This document shows, piece by piece, positions 8,410-16,811 of a stretch of 64,000 bases of DNA. A model generated the notes under the pieces. That model was not told the origin of the DNA. It worked only from the letters and a program-made list of their open reading frames with translations, and made no database searches. This DNA comes from Alphaproteobacteria bacterium (GTDB lineage Bacteria > Myxococcota_A > UBA796 > GCA-2862545). Position 1 is the stretch's first letter. The number at the start of each line of letters is the position of its first letter. The position numbers and the translations under genes are program-made. Location: NCBI GenBank assembly GCA_020632885.1, contig JACKEQ010000009.1:62001-126000 (forward strand), written 5' to 3'.

Positions 8410-9225
8410 TCAGGGGGCCACGGGCCCCGTGATCACGACCGTGGAGAGCAGCGGCAGGCGCGCGGAGCCCGTCAGCACGCCGCTGCTCACGGTGAGGGTG
8501 CCGGCGTCGAGCCAGGTGCTGGACGCGTAGTCGCCCACGCGTACCTGGACGGTGTCGCCCTCCGCGAGCCCGAAGGTGTTGTCGATCTCCATCGGCAGCC
8601 CGTTGGGCGCGTGGTGGTCGAAGGGCTCGAGGAACCAGACCGCGACGACGTCGGTGAGGCCATCGAGCGGCGGGTGCTGGGCGTCGGGCACGAACACCCC
8701 GGCCACCTCGGTGGCGGGATCGACGAACGCCGGCGGATGGAGGTCCGACACGGCGGCCTCGATGCGCAGCCCGGTGCCCACCGTGTGCCACTCGGCCGTG
8801 GCGTTCAGGGTGGAGGGCGTGTCGTGTAGGAGGAGCGTGACGTCGAACGTGCGGGGTACGCCCTCGGTGAGCTCGACGGCCGCGAAGGAGGTGGCGTAGC
8901 CGGCGCCGAAGGGCCCGAGGACCTCCAGGCTCGTGGGCTCCGCGGCGACCTGGTCGAAGTGGAACGCGCCGGTGGTGTCCGTGCTCGCGTTGAGGCAGAG
9001 CTGGCCACGGCAGAAGCGGATCTGGGCGTCCGCGATCGGCGTGTCGTCCGCGCCCGTGACCACACCCATCACGTCCGTGCGCGGGGTGGTGTCGGTGTCC
9101 GCGTCGGTGTCCGTGTCCGTGTCGCTGTCGGCGTCGGTATCCGTGTCGGTGTCCGCCTCTTCGGTGGGCGTGGTGGCCGGCGGGCAGCCGAGCAGGAGCA
9201 GCGGGAACATCCAGGGGGCACGCAT
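8410..9225 (-). CDS. lipoprotein with Asp/Thr linker and carboxypeptidase-regulatory-like domain
   Basis: A 271-aa protein. I place the start at ATG 9225 because GGAG lies six nt upstream and the signal MRAPWMFPLLLLGC is then complete; upstream ATGs at 9231 and 9237 are in frame. After the lipid Cys comes a 25-residue Asp/Thr linker typical of Myxococcota surface lipoproteins. Residues 45-130 look like a transthyretin/carboxypeptidase-regulatory fold (VMGVVTGADDTPIADAQIRF, TGAFHFDQV). The remaining part is beta-rich with no recognised family. It is probably exposed on the outer membrane. Confidence 0.7.
   Translation of the reverse strand: MRAPWMFPLLLLGCPPATTPTEEADTDTDTDADSDTDTDTDADTDTTPRTDVMGVVTGADDTPIADAQIRFCRGQLCLNASTDTTGAFHFDQVAAEPTSLEVLGPFGAGYATSFAAVELTEGVPRTFDVTLLLHDTPSTLNATAEWHTVGTGLRIEAAVSDLHPPAFVDPATEVAGVFVPDAQHPPLDGLTDVVAVWFLEPFDHHAPNGLPMEIDNTFGLAEGDTVQVRVGDYASSTWLDAGTLTVSSGVLTGSARLPLLSTVVITGPVAP
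9089..9156 (-). repeat. hexanucleotide-type tandem repeat encoding an Asp-Thr linker
   Basis: About eleven imperfect copies of a GTCGGT/GTCCGT-like unit lie within the lipoprotein gene and encode alternating Asp and Thr. Copy number could change by slippage in whole codons without breaking the reading frame. Confidence 0.7.
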
Positions 9226-9247
9226 GGGCATCTCCATCGGGTCCTTC

Positions 9248-9257
9248 AAGTTAGTCT
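9248..9257. promoter_or_regulatory. overlapping divergent -10 boxes AAGTTAGTCT
   Basis: TAGTCT (9252-9257, plus) is 20 nt from the aat ATG. TAACTT (9253 to 9248, minus) is 22 nt from ATG 9225 of the lipoprotein. The two share the central TA. Confidence 0.45.
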
Positions 9258-9277
9258 CGCGACGAGCCGATCGCTAC

Positions 9278-9985
9278 ATGCCCATCTACGCACTGCCCCG
9301 CGAGCACCTGTTCCCCGACCCCCGCCTGGCCGACCCCTCCGGCCTCATCGCGGTGGGCGGCGACCTCGACCCCGCCCGCATTCTGCTCGCCTACCGCATC
9401 GGCATCTTCCCCTGGTTCTCGCGCGGGCAGCCGATCTACTGGTGGTCGCCCGACCCTCGCACCGTGCTGTGGCCGGACGACCTGAAGATCCCGCGCTCCC
9501 TCGCCAAGCGCATCCGGCAGGGACGCTTCCGGCTCTCCATGGACGAGGCCTTCGCCGAGGTCATCGACGCCTGCAGCCGCACGCCCCGCCCGGGCCAGGA
9601 CGGCACCTGGATCACGCCGAAGATGAAGCGCAGCTACGTGGAGCTGCACGCCAGTGGGCACGCGCACAGCATCGAGGCGTGGGACGGCGACATGCTCGTC
9701 GGGGGCCTCTACGGTGTCGCCATCGGCTCGGTGTTCGCGGGCGAGTCGATGTTCGCCCACGCCCCGGACGCGTCCAAGGTCGCTTTCGCCTGTTTCGTCC
9801 GTCAGTTCCAGCGATGGGGCGGCACGTGCATCGACTGCCAGATGACGACGGCGCACCTCGCGCGATTCGGCGCGACCGAGATCCCCCGAAGCGCGTACCT
9901 CGCCGCGCTGGCCCACGGGCGCGATCGGACCATCGGTCCCCCGCGGTGGAGCTTCGACGTCGACTTTGTGTGCGACGGACGCTAG
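9278..9985 (+). CDS. aat: leucyl/phenylalanyl-tRNA--protein transferase
   Basis: A 235-aa enzyme of the bacterial N-end rule. It moves Leu or Phe from aminoacyl-tRNA onto proteins with N-terminal Arg or Lys, marking them for ClpS/ClpAP. The N-terminal FPDPRLADPSGLIAVGGDL, the IGIFPWF segment, the GGLYGVAIGSVFAGESMF core and DCQMTTAHLARFGATEIPR are all diagnostic. Length matches the family. The start at ATG 9278 (MPIYALP) is chosen because upstream frames lie inside the divergent promoter. Confidence 0.95.
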   Translation: MPIYALPREHLFPDPRLADPSGLIAVGGDLDPARILLAYRIGIFPWFSRGQPIYWWSPDPRTVLWPDDLKIPRSLAKRIRQGRFRLSMDEAFAEVIDACSRTPRPGQDGTWITPKMKRSYVELHASGHAHSIEAWDGDMLVGGLYGVAIGSVFAGESMFAHAPDASKVAFACFVRQFQRWGGTCIDCQMTTAHLARFGATEIPRSAYLAALAHGRDRTIGPPRWSFDVDFVCDGR

Positions 9986-10034
9986 CGCCGGGACAGGGAT
10001 GGCCTTGGACCCCCCGCGTTTGGTAGAAAGGGGC

Positions 10035-11690
10035 ATGCAAGAAGAGGCCCTGCAGCAGTTCCTCTCCTCGGTGCGGTGTGAGCGCTTCATCGACTACCTG
10101 GACCCCATCGGCGAGACAGCCGAAGAGGCCCTGGCGCGTCGTGTGCGTTGGGCGCGGATGACCCGGAACGACCCCGCGCACGCCGACGAGGCCATGTTCC
10201 TGCTGCAGCACGAGGGCGAGCTCCGCCATGTGCTCACCCGCGAGCTCGACGCGGAGGACTCCTGGGTGGAGGGCGTGAGCGCGGGCCAGGAGTTCGGCGG
10301 CACGCACTGGGCGCGCGAAGGCGAGACCACACGTCTGGAGGCCCACGAGCCCTCGCCCGGAACGGGCACGCTCGACCCCGAGGCGACCGACGACGACAGC
10401 GACGAGGAGCCCCTCACCGACGGACCCGTGACCGGCACGGGCATCATGCGGATGGAGGACATCACCCTCGACGACCCGTGGGCGGAGTCCTCTCCCGAGC
10501 TCGCGGCCACGCCCGTGAACGCGGGGGCCAAGGTCACGCGCGAGCTCACCACGCTCGACTCGCTGCCGGCCGCCACCGTGCAGCCCGGGCTCGTGCAGAC
10601 GCGCGGCAAGGTCCGCACCGCGAGCCCTGCCGTGCGCCGGGTGTCCTCGCCCACCCTGTCCACCACCCTGGACATGCCGACCATCCCGCCGCTCGACGAG
10701 CTGGAGCTCCGTCGTCAGGCGGCCGTGCGCGCCGACAACGAGGCCACGGACCCCTCGGCCCGCCCCACCCCGGAGCTCGCGCGGGCCATCGCGCAGGCCG
10801 CGGCCACCGGCAACACACCCGCCCCTGCTCCCGCGCCCGATCTCCGGGCCACCGATCCCGCCGTGCCCACGAGGGTCGTCGCGTCGCCCCCACCCGCTCC
10901 CACGAAGGAGGAGAGCTCGGGGTTCCCGCTCGTCCCGGTGGCGGTCGGAGCCCTCGGTGTGGCGCTCCTGATCGGCGGGTTCGCGATGTTCCGGCCCGAG
11001 GCCACGCCGCCGGCTCCCGCCCCCGCGCCGGTGCTCGCGGACGCCAAGCCGGCACCGATCGCCGCACCGGCTCCCGCAGCCGTGCCGGCTCCCGTCGCCG
11101 CGCCGGTGGCCGATGCGCCCCAGCCCGCACCCGTCGCGGTGCCCGCGCCCGTCGAGGCACCCGCGCCCGTCGCGGTGCCCGCACCCGTCGCGGTGCCCGC
11201 ACCCGTCGCGGCCCCGGTGGCGCAGCCTGCCCCGGTCGTGCGCCCAGAGCCTCAGGCCGTGCCCGCACCCACCGCGCCCAGGCCCGTGCCCTCCGCACCC
11301 GAGCCTGCGCCGGCCGCTTCCAAGCCGGCACCCACGGCTCCCGCACCCGTCGTGAAGCCCGCGCCCAGCGTGCCCGCCCTGCCCCCAGAGGCCGCTGTGG
11401 GGGATCCCGCGGCCCTCGGCGACATGAAGGGCCTCTGGGGCGGGTCCGTCGGCGACAAGGGCTTCCTGCTGCGCATCCAGTCCCAGACCGGAAACGACTT
11501 CACAGGAGCGGTGGAGATCATGGACGCCGCCGGATCGGCGGCCCACCGCGTGCGCGGCACGTTCACGCGAAACGGCGTGCGGTTCGCGGACGGCGCCGGC
11601 CTGTCGTTCACCGGGTCGGCCGGCACCAACGCCATGCAGGGAACGATGACCCTGAACGGCGTCTCACAGCCCTGGAGCGTCTCCCGCTGA
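10035..11690 (+). CDS. large Pro/Ala-rich single-pass membrane protein of unknown function
   Basis: A 551-aa protein from ATG 10035 with AAAGGGG just upstream. Residues 1-75 form a soluble helical domain rich in Glu and Arg. An acidic, Thr-rich region follows, and one transmembrane helix (FPLVPVAVGALGVALLIGG) sits near residue 296. A Pro/Ala/Val linker of about 130 residues then spans to a C-terminal beta domain of about 85 residues (GLWGGSVGDKG, MQGTMTLNGVSQPW). The layout suggests a cytoplasmic domain joined through the inner membrane and a periplasm-spanning linker to an outer module, as in TonB-like or adventurous-motility proteins. This is analogy only. Its 3' end overlaps the convergent gene by 27 nt. 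Confidence 0.7.
   Translation: MQEEALQQFLSSVRCERFIDYLDPIGETAEEALARRVRWARMTRNDPAHADEAMFLLQHEGELRHVLTRELDAEDSWVEGVSAGQEFGGTHWAREGETTRLEAHEPSPGTGTLDPEATDDDSDEEPLTDGPVTGTGIMRMEDITLDDPWAESSPELAATPVNAGAKVTRELTTLDSLPAATVQPGLVQTRGKVRTASPAVRRVSSPTLSTTLDMPTIPPLDELELRRQAAVRADNEATDPSARPTPELARAIAQAAATGNTPAPAPAPDLRATDPAVPTRVVASPPPAPTKEESSGFPLVPVAVGALGVALLIGGFAMFRPEATPPAPAPAPVLADAKPAPIAAPAPAAVPAPVAAPVADAPQPAPVAVPAPVEAPAPVAVPAPVAVPAPVAAPVAQPAPVVRPEPQAVPAPTAPRPVPSAPEPAPAASKPAPTAPAPVVKPAPSVPALPPEAAVGDPAALGDMKGLWGGSVGDKGFLLRIQSQTGNDFTGAVEIMDAAGSAAHRVRGTFTRNGVRFADGAGLSFTGSAGTNAMQGTMTLNGVSQPWSVSR
11095..11215 (+). repeat. 18-bp-type tandem repeat encoding VPAPVA-like units
   Basis: Repeated CCCGCACCCGTCGCGGTG-like units encode the periplasmic-type Pro/Ala linker of the 551-aa membrane protein. 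Copies are near-identical between 11160 and 11215. Confidence 0.7.
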
Positions 11691-12587
11691 GCCCCGCGGG
11701 CGCCGGTCGCGGCGCCGGCGACGACGGTTCTCCCACGAGTACCCGCCCTCCGGCTCGGGCACCGGGAAGTCGCCCTGCTCCTCGTCGTCCCACTCCTCCC
11801 GGAGCTCCGAGAGAGCACGGTCCCAGCGGGCCAGCATCGGCGGGATCGCGAACGGCACCAGCAGGCAGCCGGCCTTCTCGGCGAGCCCCTCGAGCCGCCC
11901 GAGCGCGTCGAGGGGCTCGTGGGTGTAGATGCCCACCGCCAGCCCGTGCTTGTCGCGGTGCACGAGGATCACGGCACGCACGCGCTGCACGAGCTCGGGC
12001 AGAGCAGCCGGCTGGAAGCGGGCGGGCGGCGAGTCGCGCGTGGCGAGCCCGACGAGCGGGAACACCGCCTCGAACAGGGCGTCGTCCTCCTCCTCCGTGC
12101 CGGCCCCGTCGAGCACGAGGAAGCCGCGCAGGCGGTCCTCGGCGGGAGGGACGTCGGAGCCCTCGGGTGCCGGCGCGAGCAGCGCCCGTACGCCCTTCAC
12201 GCCGGAGACGCGGGTGTACCAGCGGACGAGCGCGCTCTCCACGCGTCCCCCGGCACGGTAGCCGTCGTAGAGCTCGACCCCGCGGGCCTCCTCCGGGATG
12301 TCGGCCGGGTGGCCGTCCTCCATGAAGGCCAGGAAGGACTTCCGGGGGAACAGGGTGGTGATCAGCGTGGCGGGGTCCACACCGGCGTGCGTGAGGCCGC
12401 GAACAGCGTCCGCCGCAGACATGTCGGAGAACGCGGCGCCGCTCACCACGAGCCGCTCCACCGTCTCCTCCTCCTCTTCGGGACCCTCGGCCTCCCAGGC
12501 GTCGATCCACCGCTCCCGGCCCCGGCACAGCCGACCCGAGTCGTGGGGATTGAACGGGCCCTGGCTGAAACCCATCGCGCGAACCAT
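11664..12587 (-). CDS. hypothetical 307-aa cytoplasmic protein
   Basis: No family is recognised. The ATG at 12587 follows GGAGG by 4 nt. The N-terminus is MVRAMGFSQGPFNPHDSGR, followed by an acidic tract EEEEE near residue 40. The body is an alpha/beta mixture with a hydrophobic core strand (RAVILVHRDKHGLAVGIYTH), and the C-terminus is very basic (RRRRRRDRRPRG), possibly for nucleic acid or membrane contact. There is no signal peptide. It diverges from metG over 46 bp with an apparently shared -10 element, and its stop overlaps the end of the preceding convergent gene by 27 nt. Confidence 0.65.
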   Translation of the reverse strand: MVRAMGFSQGPFNPHDSGRLCRGRERWIDAWEAEGPEEEEETVERLVVSGAAFSDMSAADAVRGLTHAGVDPATLITTLFPRKSFLAFMEDGHPADIPEEARGVELYDGYRAGGRVESALVRWYTRVSGVKGVRALLAPAPEGSDVPPAEDRLRGFLVLDGAGTEEEDDALFEAVFPLVGLATRDSPPARFQPAALPELVQRVRAVILVHRDKHGLAVGIYTHEPLDALGRLEGLAEKAGCLLVPFAIPPMLARWDRALSELREEWDDEEQGDFPVPEPEGGYSWENRRRRRRDRRPRGSAGDAPGL

Positions 12588-12605
12588 GCGTCCTCCCGGA
12601 CGAAG

Positions 12606-12615
12606 GGGATATCGT
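12606..12615. promoter_or_regulatory. overlapping divergent -10 boxes GGGATATCGT
   Basis: TATCGT (12610-12615, plus) is 18 nt from the metG GTG. TATCCC (12611 to 12606, minus) is 18 nt from ATG 12587. The element is centred on GATATC. Confidence 0.5.
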
Positions 12616-12633
12616 CCCGGTCCGGAGTCGACC

Positions 12634-14571
12634 GTGAGCCACACCACCTTCTACGTCACGACGCCCATCTACTACGTCAACGGCGACCCGCACATCGGCC
12701 ACGCCTACACGACCACCGCGGCGGACGCCATCACCCGCTTCCACCGGCTCGCCGGCCGGTCCGCCTGGTTCCTCACCGGCACCGACGAGCACGGCCAGAA
12801 GGTGCTCGAGGCGGCCCGCGCACGCGGCCTCGAGCCCCAGGCCCACTGCGATGCCATGGTGGAGCGCTGGAAGGCGATGATGGCCGAGCTCGGCATCGGC
12901 TACGACCGGTTCATGCGCACCACCGACCCCGATCACGTCGCGGTCGTGCAGGGCGCGCTCTCCCGGCTGCACGCCGCGGGCGAGCTGTACCGCGACACGT
13001 ACACCGGCTGGTATTCCACTGCAGCCGAGCGGTTCTGGACCGAGAAGGACCTCGTGGACGGGAAGTGTCCGGACACCGGGCAGCCCGTCGTGGAGATCAC
13101 CGAGACCAACTGGTTCTTCCGGATGAGCGCGTACCGCGACCGCCTGATCGCGCACATCGAGGAGCATCCCGGATTCATCCGTCCTGCCAGCCGTCGCAAC
13201 GAGATCCTCGGGTTCCTGCGCAAGGAGCTCGGCGACCTGTGCATCAGCCGGCCGAAGGAGCGGATGAGCTGGGGCATCGAGCTGCCCTTCGACCCCGACT
13301 TCGTGACGTACGTGTGGTTCGACGCCCTGCTGAACTACCTCACCGGAGCGGGCTACCGGGCGGACGGCAACTTCGACGACAGCGGGCGCTGGCCAGCCGA
13401 CTTCCAGCTCCTCGGCAAGGACATCCTCACGACCCACGCGGTGTACTGGAGCACGATGCTCATGGCGCTCGGCGTGGAGCTGCCGCGGGCCCTGTTCGCC
13501 CACGGCTGGTGGACGGCCGACGGCGTGAAGATGAGCAAGTCGCTCGGGAACACGATCGACACCCTGCTGCTGAAGGAGGCGTTCGGCCTCGACGCCACCC
13601 GCTACTTCCTGCTCCGCGAGATCGCCTTCGGCGCCGACGGGAGCTTCTCGTACGAGGCGTTCCTGGCGCGCTACAACAGCGACCTCGCGAACGACTTCGG
13701 CAACCTCGCGCACCGCGGGCTGTCGATGACCGCCAAGTGGCTCGGGGGCGAGGTGCCGCCCATCGGCGAGCTCACGGACCTCGAGCAGCGCCTCCGGCGG
13801 GACGCCACGGTCGCCGTGCGCGAGGTGGACCTGCACCTCGGCGAGCTCGCGTTCCAGAAGGCGCTGGAGGCCGTGAACGCGCTCGTGCGGGCGGGCAACA
13901 AGTACATCGACGACACGCAGCCCTGGGCCCTCGCGAAGGCGGGCGACGACGCGAGGCTCGCGACCGTGATGCGGCACGTGCTGGAGGTGTGCAACGTGGC
14001 CGCCGCGCTGCTCGCCTTCGTGATGCCCGAGAGGTGCGCGACCCTCCTCGAACGGCTCGGGCAGGACGACGTGGGCGCGGCCTTCCGCGACGTGCGCGAG
14101 CGTGCCCGGATCGACGAGCTCCCGCTGGACGCGCTGCGGGAGGGCACACCGATCGAGGTGGGCGAGCCCCTGTTCCCGCGGTTCCGCGAGATGCCCGGGG
14201 TCATCGCCGAGCGCCTGGAGCCGCCCGCCCCGCCGCGGCCCGCCGCGGACCCCACGATCAGCTGGGAGGACTTCGCGAAGGTCGCCCTGCGCGCGGGCAC
14301 GGTGGTGAGCGCGGAGCCCCACCCGGCGGCCGACCGGTTGCTCGTGCTCCGGGTGGACATCGGCGAGCCCCGGGCGCGCCAGATCGTGGCCGGGATCGCG
14401 GATCGCTTCCGACCCGAGGCCCTGGTCGGCAGGCAGGTCGTGGTCGTGGCGAACCTGGCGCCCGCCGAGCTTCGTGGCGTCCGGAGCGAGGGCATGCTGC
14501 TCGCGGCCGGCGGGAAGGCCGTCGTGGACCTCGTGACCGTAGACGCGGAGCCCGGCGAAATCATAAGGTGA
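12634..14571 (+). CDS. metG: methionyl-tRNA synthetase with C-terminal tRNA-binding domain
   Basis: A 645-aa class I synthetase that charges tRNA-Met. It starts at GTG 12634, because the protein runs directly into the family N-terminus (TTFYVTTPIYYVNGDPHIGHAY) with the HIGH motif. KMSKSLGN is intact. Residues beyond about 540 form an EMAP/Trbp111-type tRNA-binding domain (DFAKVALRAGTVV, HPAADRLLVLRVDIG), which promotes dimerisation. The connective region where many MetRS carry zinc Cys pairs reads GWYSTAAERF...KCPDTG and keeps only one Cys, so zinc binding looks lost. The next gene starts 7 nt after the stop. Confidence 0.95.
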   Translation: MSHTTFYVTTPIYYVNGDPHIGHAYTTTAADAITRFHRLAGRSAWFLTGTDEHGQKVLEAARARGLEPQAHCDAMVERWKAMMAELGIGYDRFMRTTDPDHVAVVQGALSRLHAAGELYRDTYTGWYSTAAERFWTEKDLVDGKCPDTGQPVVEITETNWFFRMSAYRDRLIAHIEEHPGFIRPASRRNEILGFLRKELGDLCISRPKERMSWGIELPFDPDFVTYVWFDALLNYLTGAGYRADGNFDDSGRWPADFQLLGKDILTTHAVYWSTMLMALGVELPRALFAHGWWTADGVKMSKSLGNTIDTLLLKEAFGLDATRYFLLREIAFGADGSFSYEAFLARYNSDLANDFGNLAHRGLSMTAKWLGGEVPPIGELTDLEQRLRRDATVAVREVDLHLGELAFQKALEAVNALVRAGNKYIDDTQPWALAKAGDDARLATVMRHVLEVCNVAAALLAFVMPERCATLLERLGQDDVGAAFRDVRERARIDELPLDALREGTPIEVGEPLFPRFREMPGVIAERLEPPAPPRPAADPTISWEDFAKVALRAGTVVSAEPHPAADRLLVLRVDIGEPRARQIVAGIADRFRPEALVGRQVVVVANLAPAELRGVRSEGMLLAAGGKAVVDLVTVDAEPGEIIR

Positions 14572-14578
14572 AGCTCGC

Positions 14579-15982
14579 ATGAGCTACGGACCCGCCCACG
14601 ACGCGCGCAGCCGGAGACGGATGGTCGTCGTCGTCCGTGCGCTGCTCCTGTGCGCCTCGGTGAGCCTGCTCACGCCACTGCCGGGCCTCTTCCGCGAGGG
14701 TCCGATCCGCTGGGTGAGCCTGGCCACCGTCGTGGGCCTCGCGCTGCTCTCCGCGCTCTACGTGGCCGTGCTGATCGCCGCACAGCGCGGGTACTGGGAC
14801 ACCGCGCGGCGCCTGCTCTTCACGGGCTGGACGCTCTACCCGGTCTCGCTCGTGCTCGTGTACCGGCCGGAGCTCGACCCGTTCGTGCAGATCATCCTGC
14901 TCGGCGTGGCGGACATCTTCATCGTGCTCGTCGAGGTCGCCATGCTGGCCCTCGCGCCGTGGCGGCAGGTGCGCGGATGGATCGCGTTCATGCTCGGGAT
15001 CACGCTCGTGGCCTACCTGCGGCCGCTCGCCCTGGTGAGCGGCTCGGACCTCACGTCGCTGGGGAGCTACGTCGGCGTCTCGTTCGCCCTCCTCCTCGCC
15101 ACGCTCCTGCCGCTCCGCGCGATCCTCGCCGACCTGGAGGACACCATCGCCCAGAGCGAGGAAGCCCGGCTCGACGCCCAGACCGCCAGGGAGGCCGCCG
15201 CCCTCGCGCGCGACCGGGCCCTCGCCGCCAACACCGCCAAGAGCCGCTTCCTGGCGAACATGTCTCACGAGCTGCGCACGCCGCTCAACGCGATCCTCGG
15301 CTACGTCGAGCTCATCGGCGACGAGGCCCACGACGCGGAGATCGACAGGTTCGACGACGACCTGGACAGGATCCATGCGTCCGGCACCCACCTGCTGGGC
15401 CTGATCAACGCGATCCTCGACCTCTCCAAGGTGGAGGCCGGGAAGATCGAGGTCGAGGACGCCCCGTTCGATCCGAACGCCCTCCTCGACGAGCTCGTGA
15501 GCACCATCACACCGCTCACCCGCCAGAAGGGGCTCGAGCTCCGCACGGAGATCGCCCACCTCCCCACGGTCACGAGCGACGCCGTGAAGATCCGCCAGAT
15601 CCTGCTCAACCTGCTCGCGAACGCCGTGAAGTTCACCGACCGGGGCAGCATCACCCTCGTGGCGCGGGCGGAGCTCCAGCACCTCGTGGTGACCGTGGTG
15701 GACACGGGGGTCGGTATCGCCTCGGACCGTCTGGACGCGGTCTTCGAGGCCTTCGAGCGCACGGACGCGGAGGTCACTCGACGCGTCGGGGGCACCGGGC
15801 TCGGGCTCGCCATCGCGCGCCGGCTCTGCGAGCTGCTCGGGGGCTCGCTGTCCGTGGAGAGCCACATGGGGGTCGGCTCCACGTTCGTCGTGCGGCTGCC
15901 GATCCGCCCGCCGGCACGGCGCCGGACGAGCTTCGGCGAGCTCGTCCTGCTGGGCGATGCCGCGCGCAGGGTCAGCGGGTAG
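14579..15982 (+). CDS. membrane sensor histidine kinase
   Basis: A 467-aa kinase. About six transmembrane segments fill residues 14-180, with no large periplasmic loop, so it may sense a membrane-borne or intracellular cue. A coiled coil (190-222) leads to the H-box MSHELRTPLN with phospho-acceptor His230. The N-box (LLNLLANAVKF), G1 (DTGVGI) and G2 (GGTGLGLAI) boxes are complete, so it should be active. No receiver domain is fused and no partner response regulator is adjacent. Its ATG lies 7 nt after metG, which suggests read-through transcription. Confidence 0.88.
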   Translation: MSYGPAHDARSRRRMVVVVRALLLCASVSLLTPLPGLFREGPIRWVSLATVVGLALLSALYVAVLIAAQRGYWDTARRLLFTGWTLYPVSLVLVYRPELDPFVQIILLGVADIFIVLVEVAMLALAPWRQVRGWIAFMLGITLVAYLRPLALVSGSDLTSLGSYVGVSFALLLATLLPLRAILADLEDTIAQSEEARLDAQTAREAAALARDRALAANTAKSRFLANMSHELRTPLNAILGYVELIGDEAHDAEIDRFDDDLDRIHASGTHLLGLINAILDLSKVEAGKIEVEDAPFDPNALLDELVSTITPLTRQKGLELRTEIAHLPTVTSDAVKIRQILLNLLANAVKFTDRGSITLVARAELQHLVVTVVDTGVGIASDRLDAVFEAFERTDAEVTRRVGGTGLGLAIARRLCELLGGSLSVESHMGVGSTFVVRLPIRPPARRRTSFGELVLLGDAARRVSG

Positions 15983-16022
15983 GGGTTTGGTATCGCGCCC
16001 GGCGTGACGGGCGGGTCCGGGG

Positions 16023-16028
16023 TAGGGT
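16023..16028 (+). promoter_or_regulatory. -10-like hexamer TAGGGT before the frameshifted sulfatase gene
   Basis: TAGGGT is followed by GGAGG (16035-16039). Distance and spacing fit a start at CTG 16047 (18 nt from the hexamer, 7 nt from GGAGG) better than at ATG 16059. Confidence 0.35.
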
Positions 16029-16058
16029 CGCCGCGGAGGTCGTGTCCTGCTCCTCGTC

Positions 16059-16811
16059 ATGTCCCTGCTCGCCTGCCGCGCTCCCTACGCCACCGAGGGC
16101 CGTAGCGTGGTGCTCGTGACCCTCGACACGGTGCGGGCGGACCACCTGGGGGCCTACGGGCACGCGGAGGCCCGCACCCCCGTGCTCGATCGCATCGCGG
16201 AGCAGGGGGCGCTCTTCGAGACCGCGCTCTCGGTGGCTCCCATCACGCTGCCCACGCACGCGTCGCTGCTCACGGGGCTGTACCCGTACCACCACGGCGC
16301 CCGGAACAACGGGACGTTCACGCTCTCGAAGGACGTGGAGACCCTCGCCCAGCGCTTCCGCACCGCGGGCTACGCCACCGAGGCCATCGTGAGCGCCGCC
16401 GTGCTCGACTCCCGGTATGGGCTCGACAGGGGCTTCCAGCGATACGACGACGACCTGTACGGCGGCCACGACAAGCTGTTCATGTTCCAGGAGGTCCGCG
16501 CGGACGTGAGCGTGGACAAGGCCCTCCGACGCCTCGAGGCGGCCGACGGCCCGCTGTTCCTCTGGCTGCACCTCTTCGACGCCCACGCCGACTACGAGCC
16601 CCCGCCTCCGTACGACGTCCTGTTCCGCGACAGCCCTTACGACGGCGAGATCGCCTGGCTAGACGCGCAGCTCGGACGGCTGGCCGACGCCCTCGACCCC
16701 GAGACCCTGCTGGTGGTCACGGCCGACCACGGCGACTCGCTGGGCGAGCACGGCGAGAACACCCACGGCATCTTCGTGTACCGGTCGGCCACGCACGTCC
16801 CCTGCTCGTGA
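16059..16811 (+). CDS. sulfatase-like hydrolase, N-terminal part of a frameshifted gene
   Basis: A 250-codon frame holding the catalytic half of a sulfatase/alkaline-phosphatase-superfamily enzyme. VVLVTLDTVRADHLGAYG gives the metal site, PITLPTHASLLTG the nucleophile site with Thr63 in place of Cys/Ser, and TADHGDSLGEHGENTHG the second metal site. The frame dies two codons after ATHVP, where homologues continue PLLVKGPG; that continuation is in the +1-shifted frame of the next entry. One missing C in the run at about 16798-16802 (four present, five expected) explains it. A CTG start at 16047 would give the full lipoprotein signal LLLVMSLLAC. Confidence 0.8.
   Translation: MSLLACRAPYATEGRSVVLVTLDTVRADHLGAYGHAEARTPVLDRIAEQGALFETALSVAPITLPTHASLLTGLYPYHHGARNNGTFTLSKDVETLAQRFRTAGYATEAIVSAAVLDSRYGLDRGFQRYDDDLYGGHDKLFMFQEVRADVSVDKALRRLEAADGPLFLWLHLFDAHADYEPPPPYDVLFRDSPYDGEIAWLDAQLGRLADALDPETLLVVTADHGDSLGEHGENTHGIFVYRSATHVPCS

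Noticed and set aside
16808..16811. GTGA overlap as true translational coupling of two genes
   Set aside because: The break is in the middle of the sulfatase fold and one added C restores a continuous protein.
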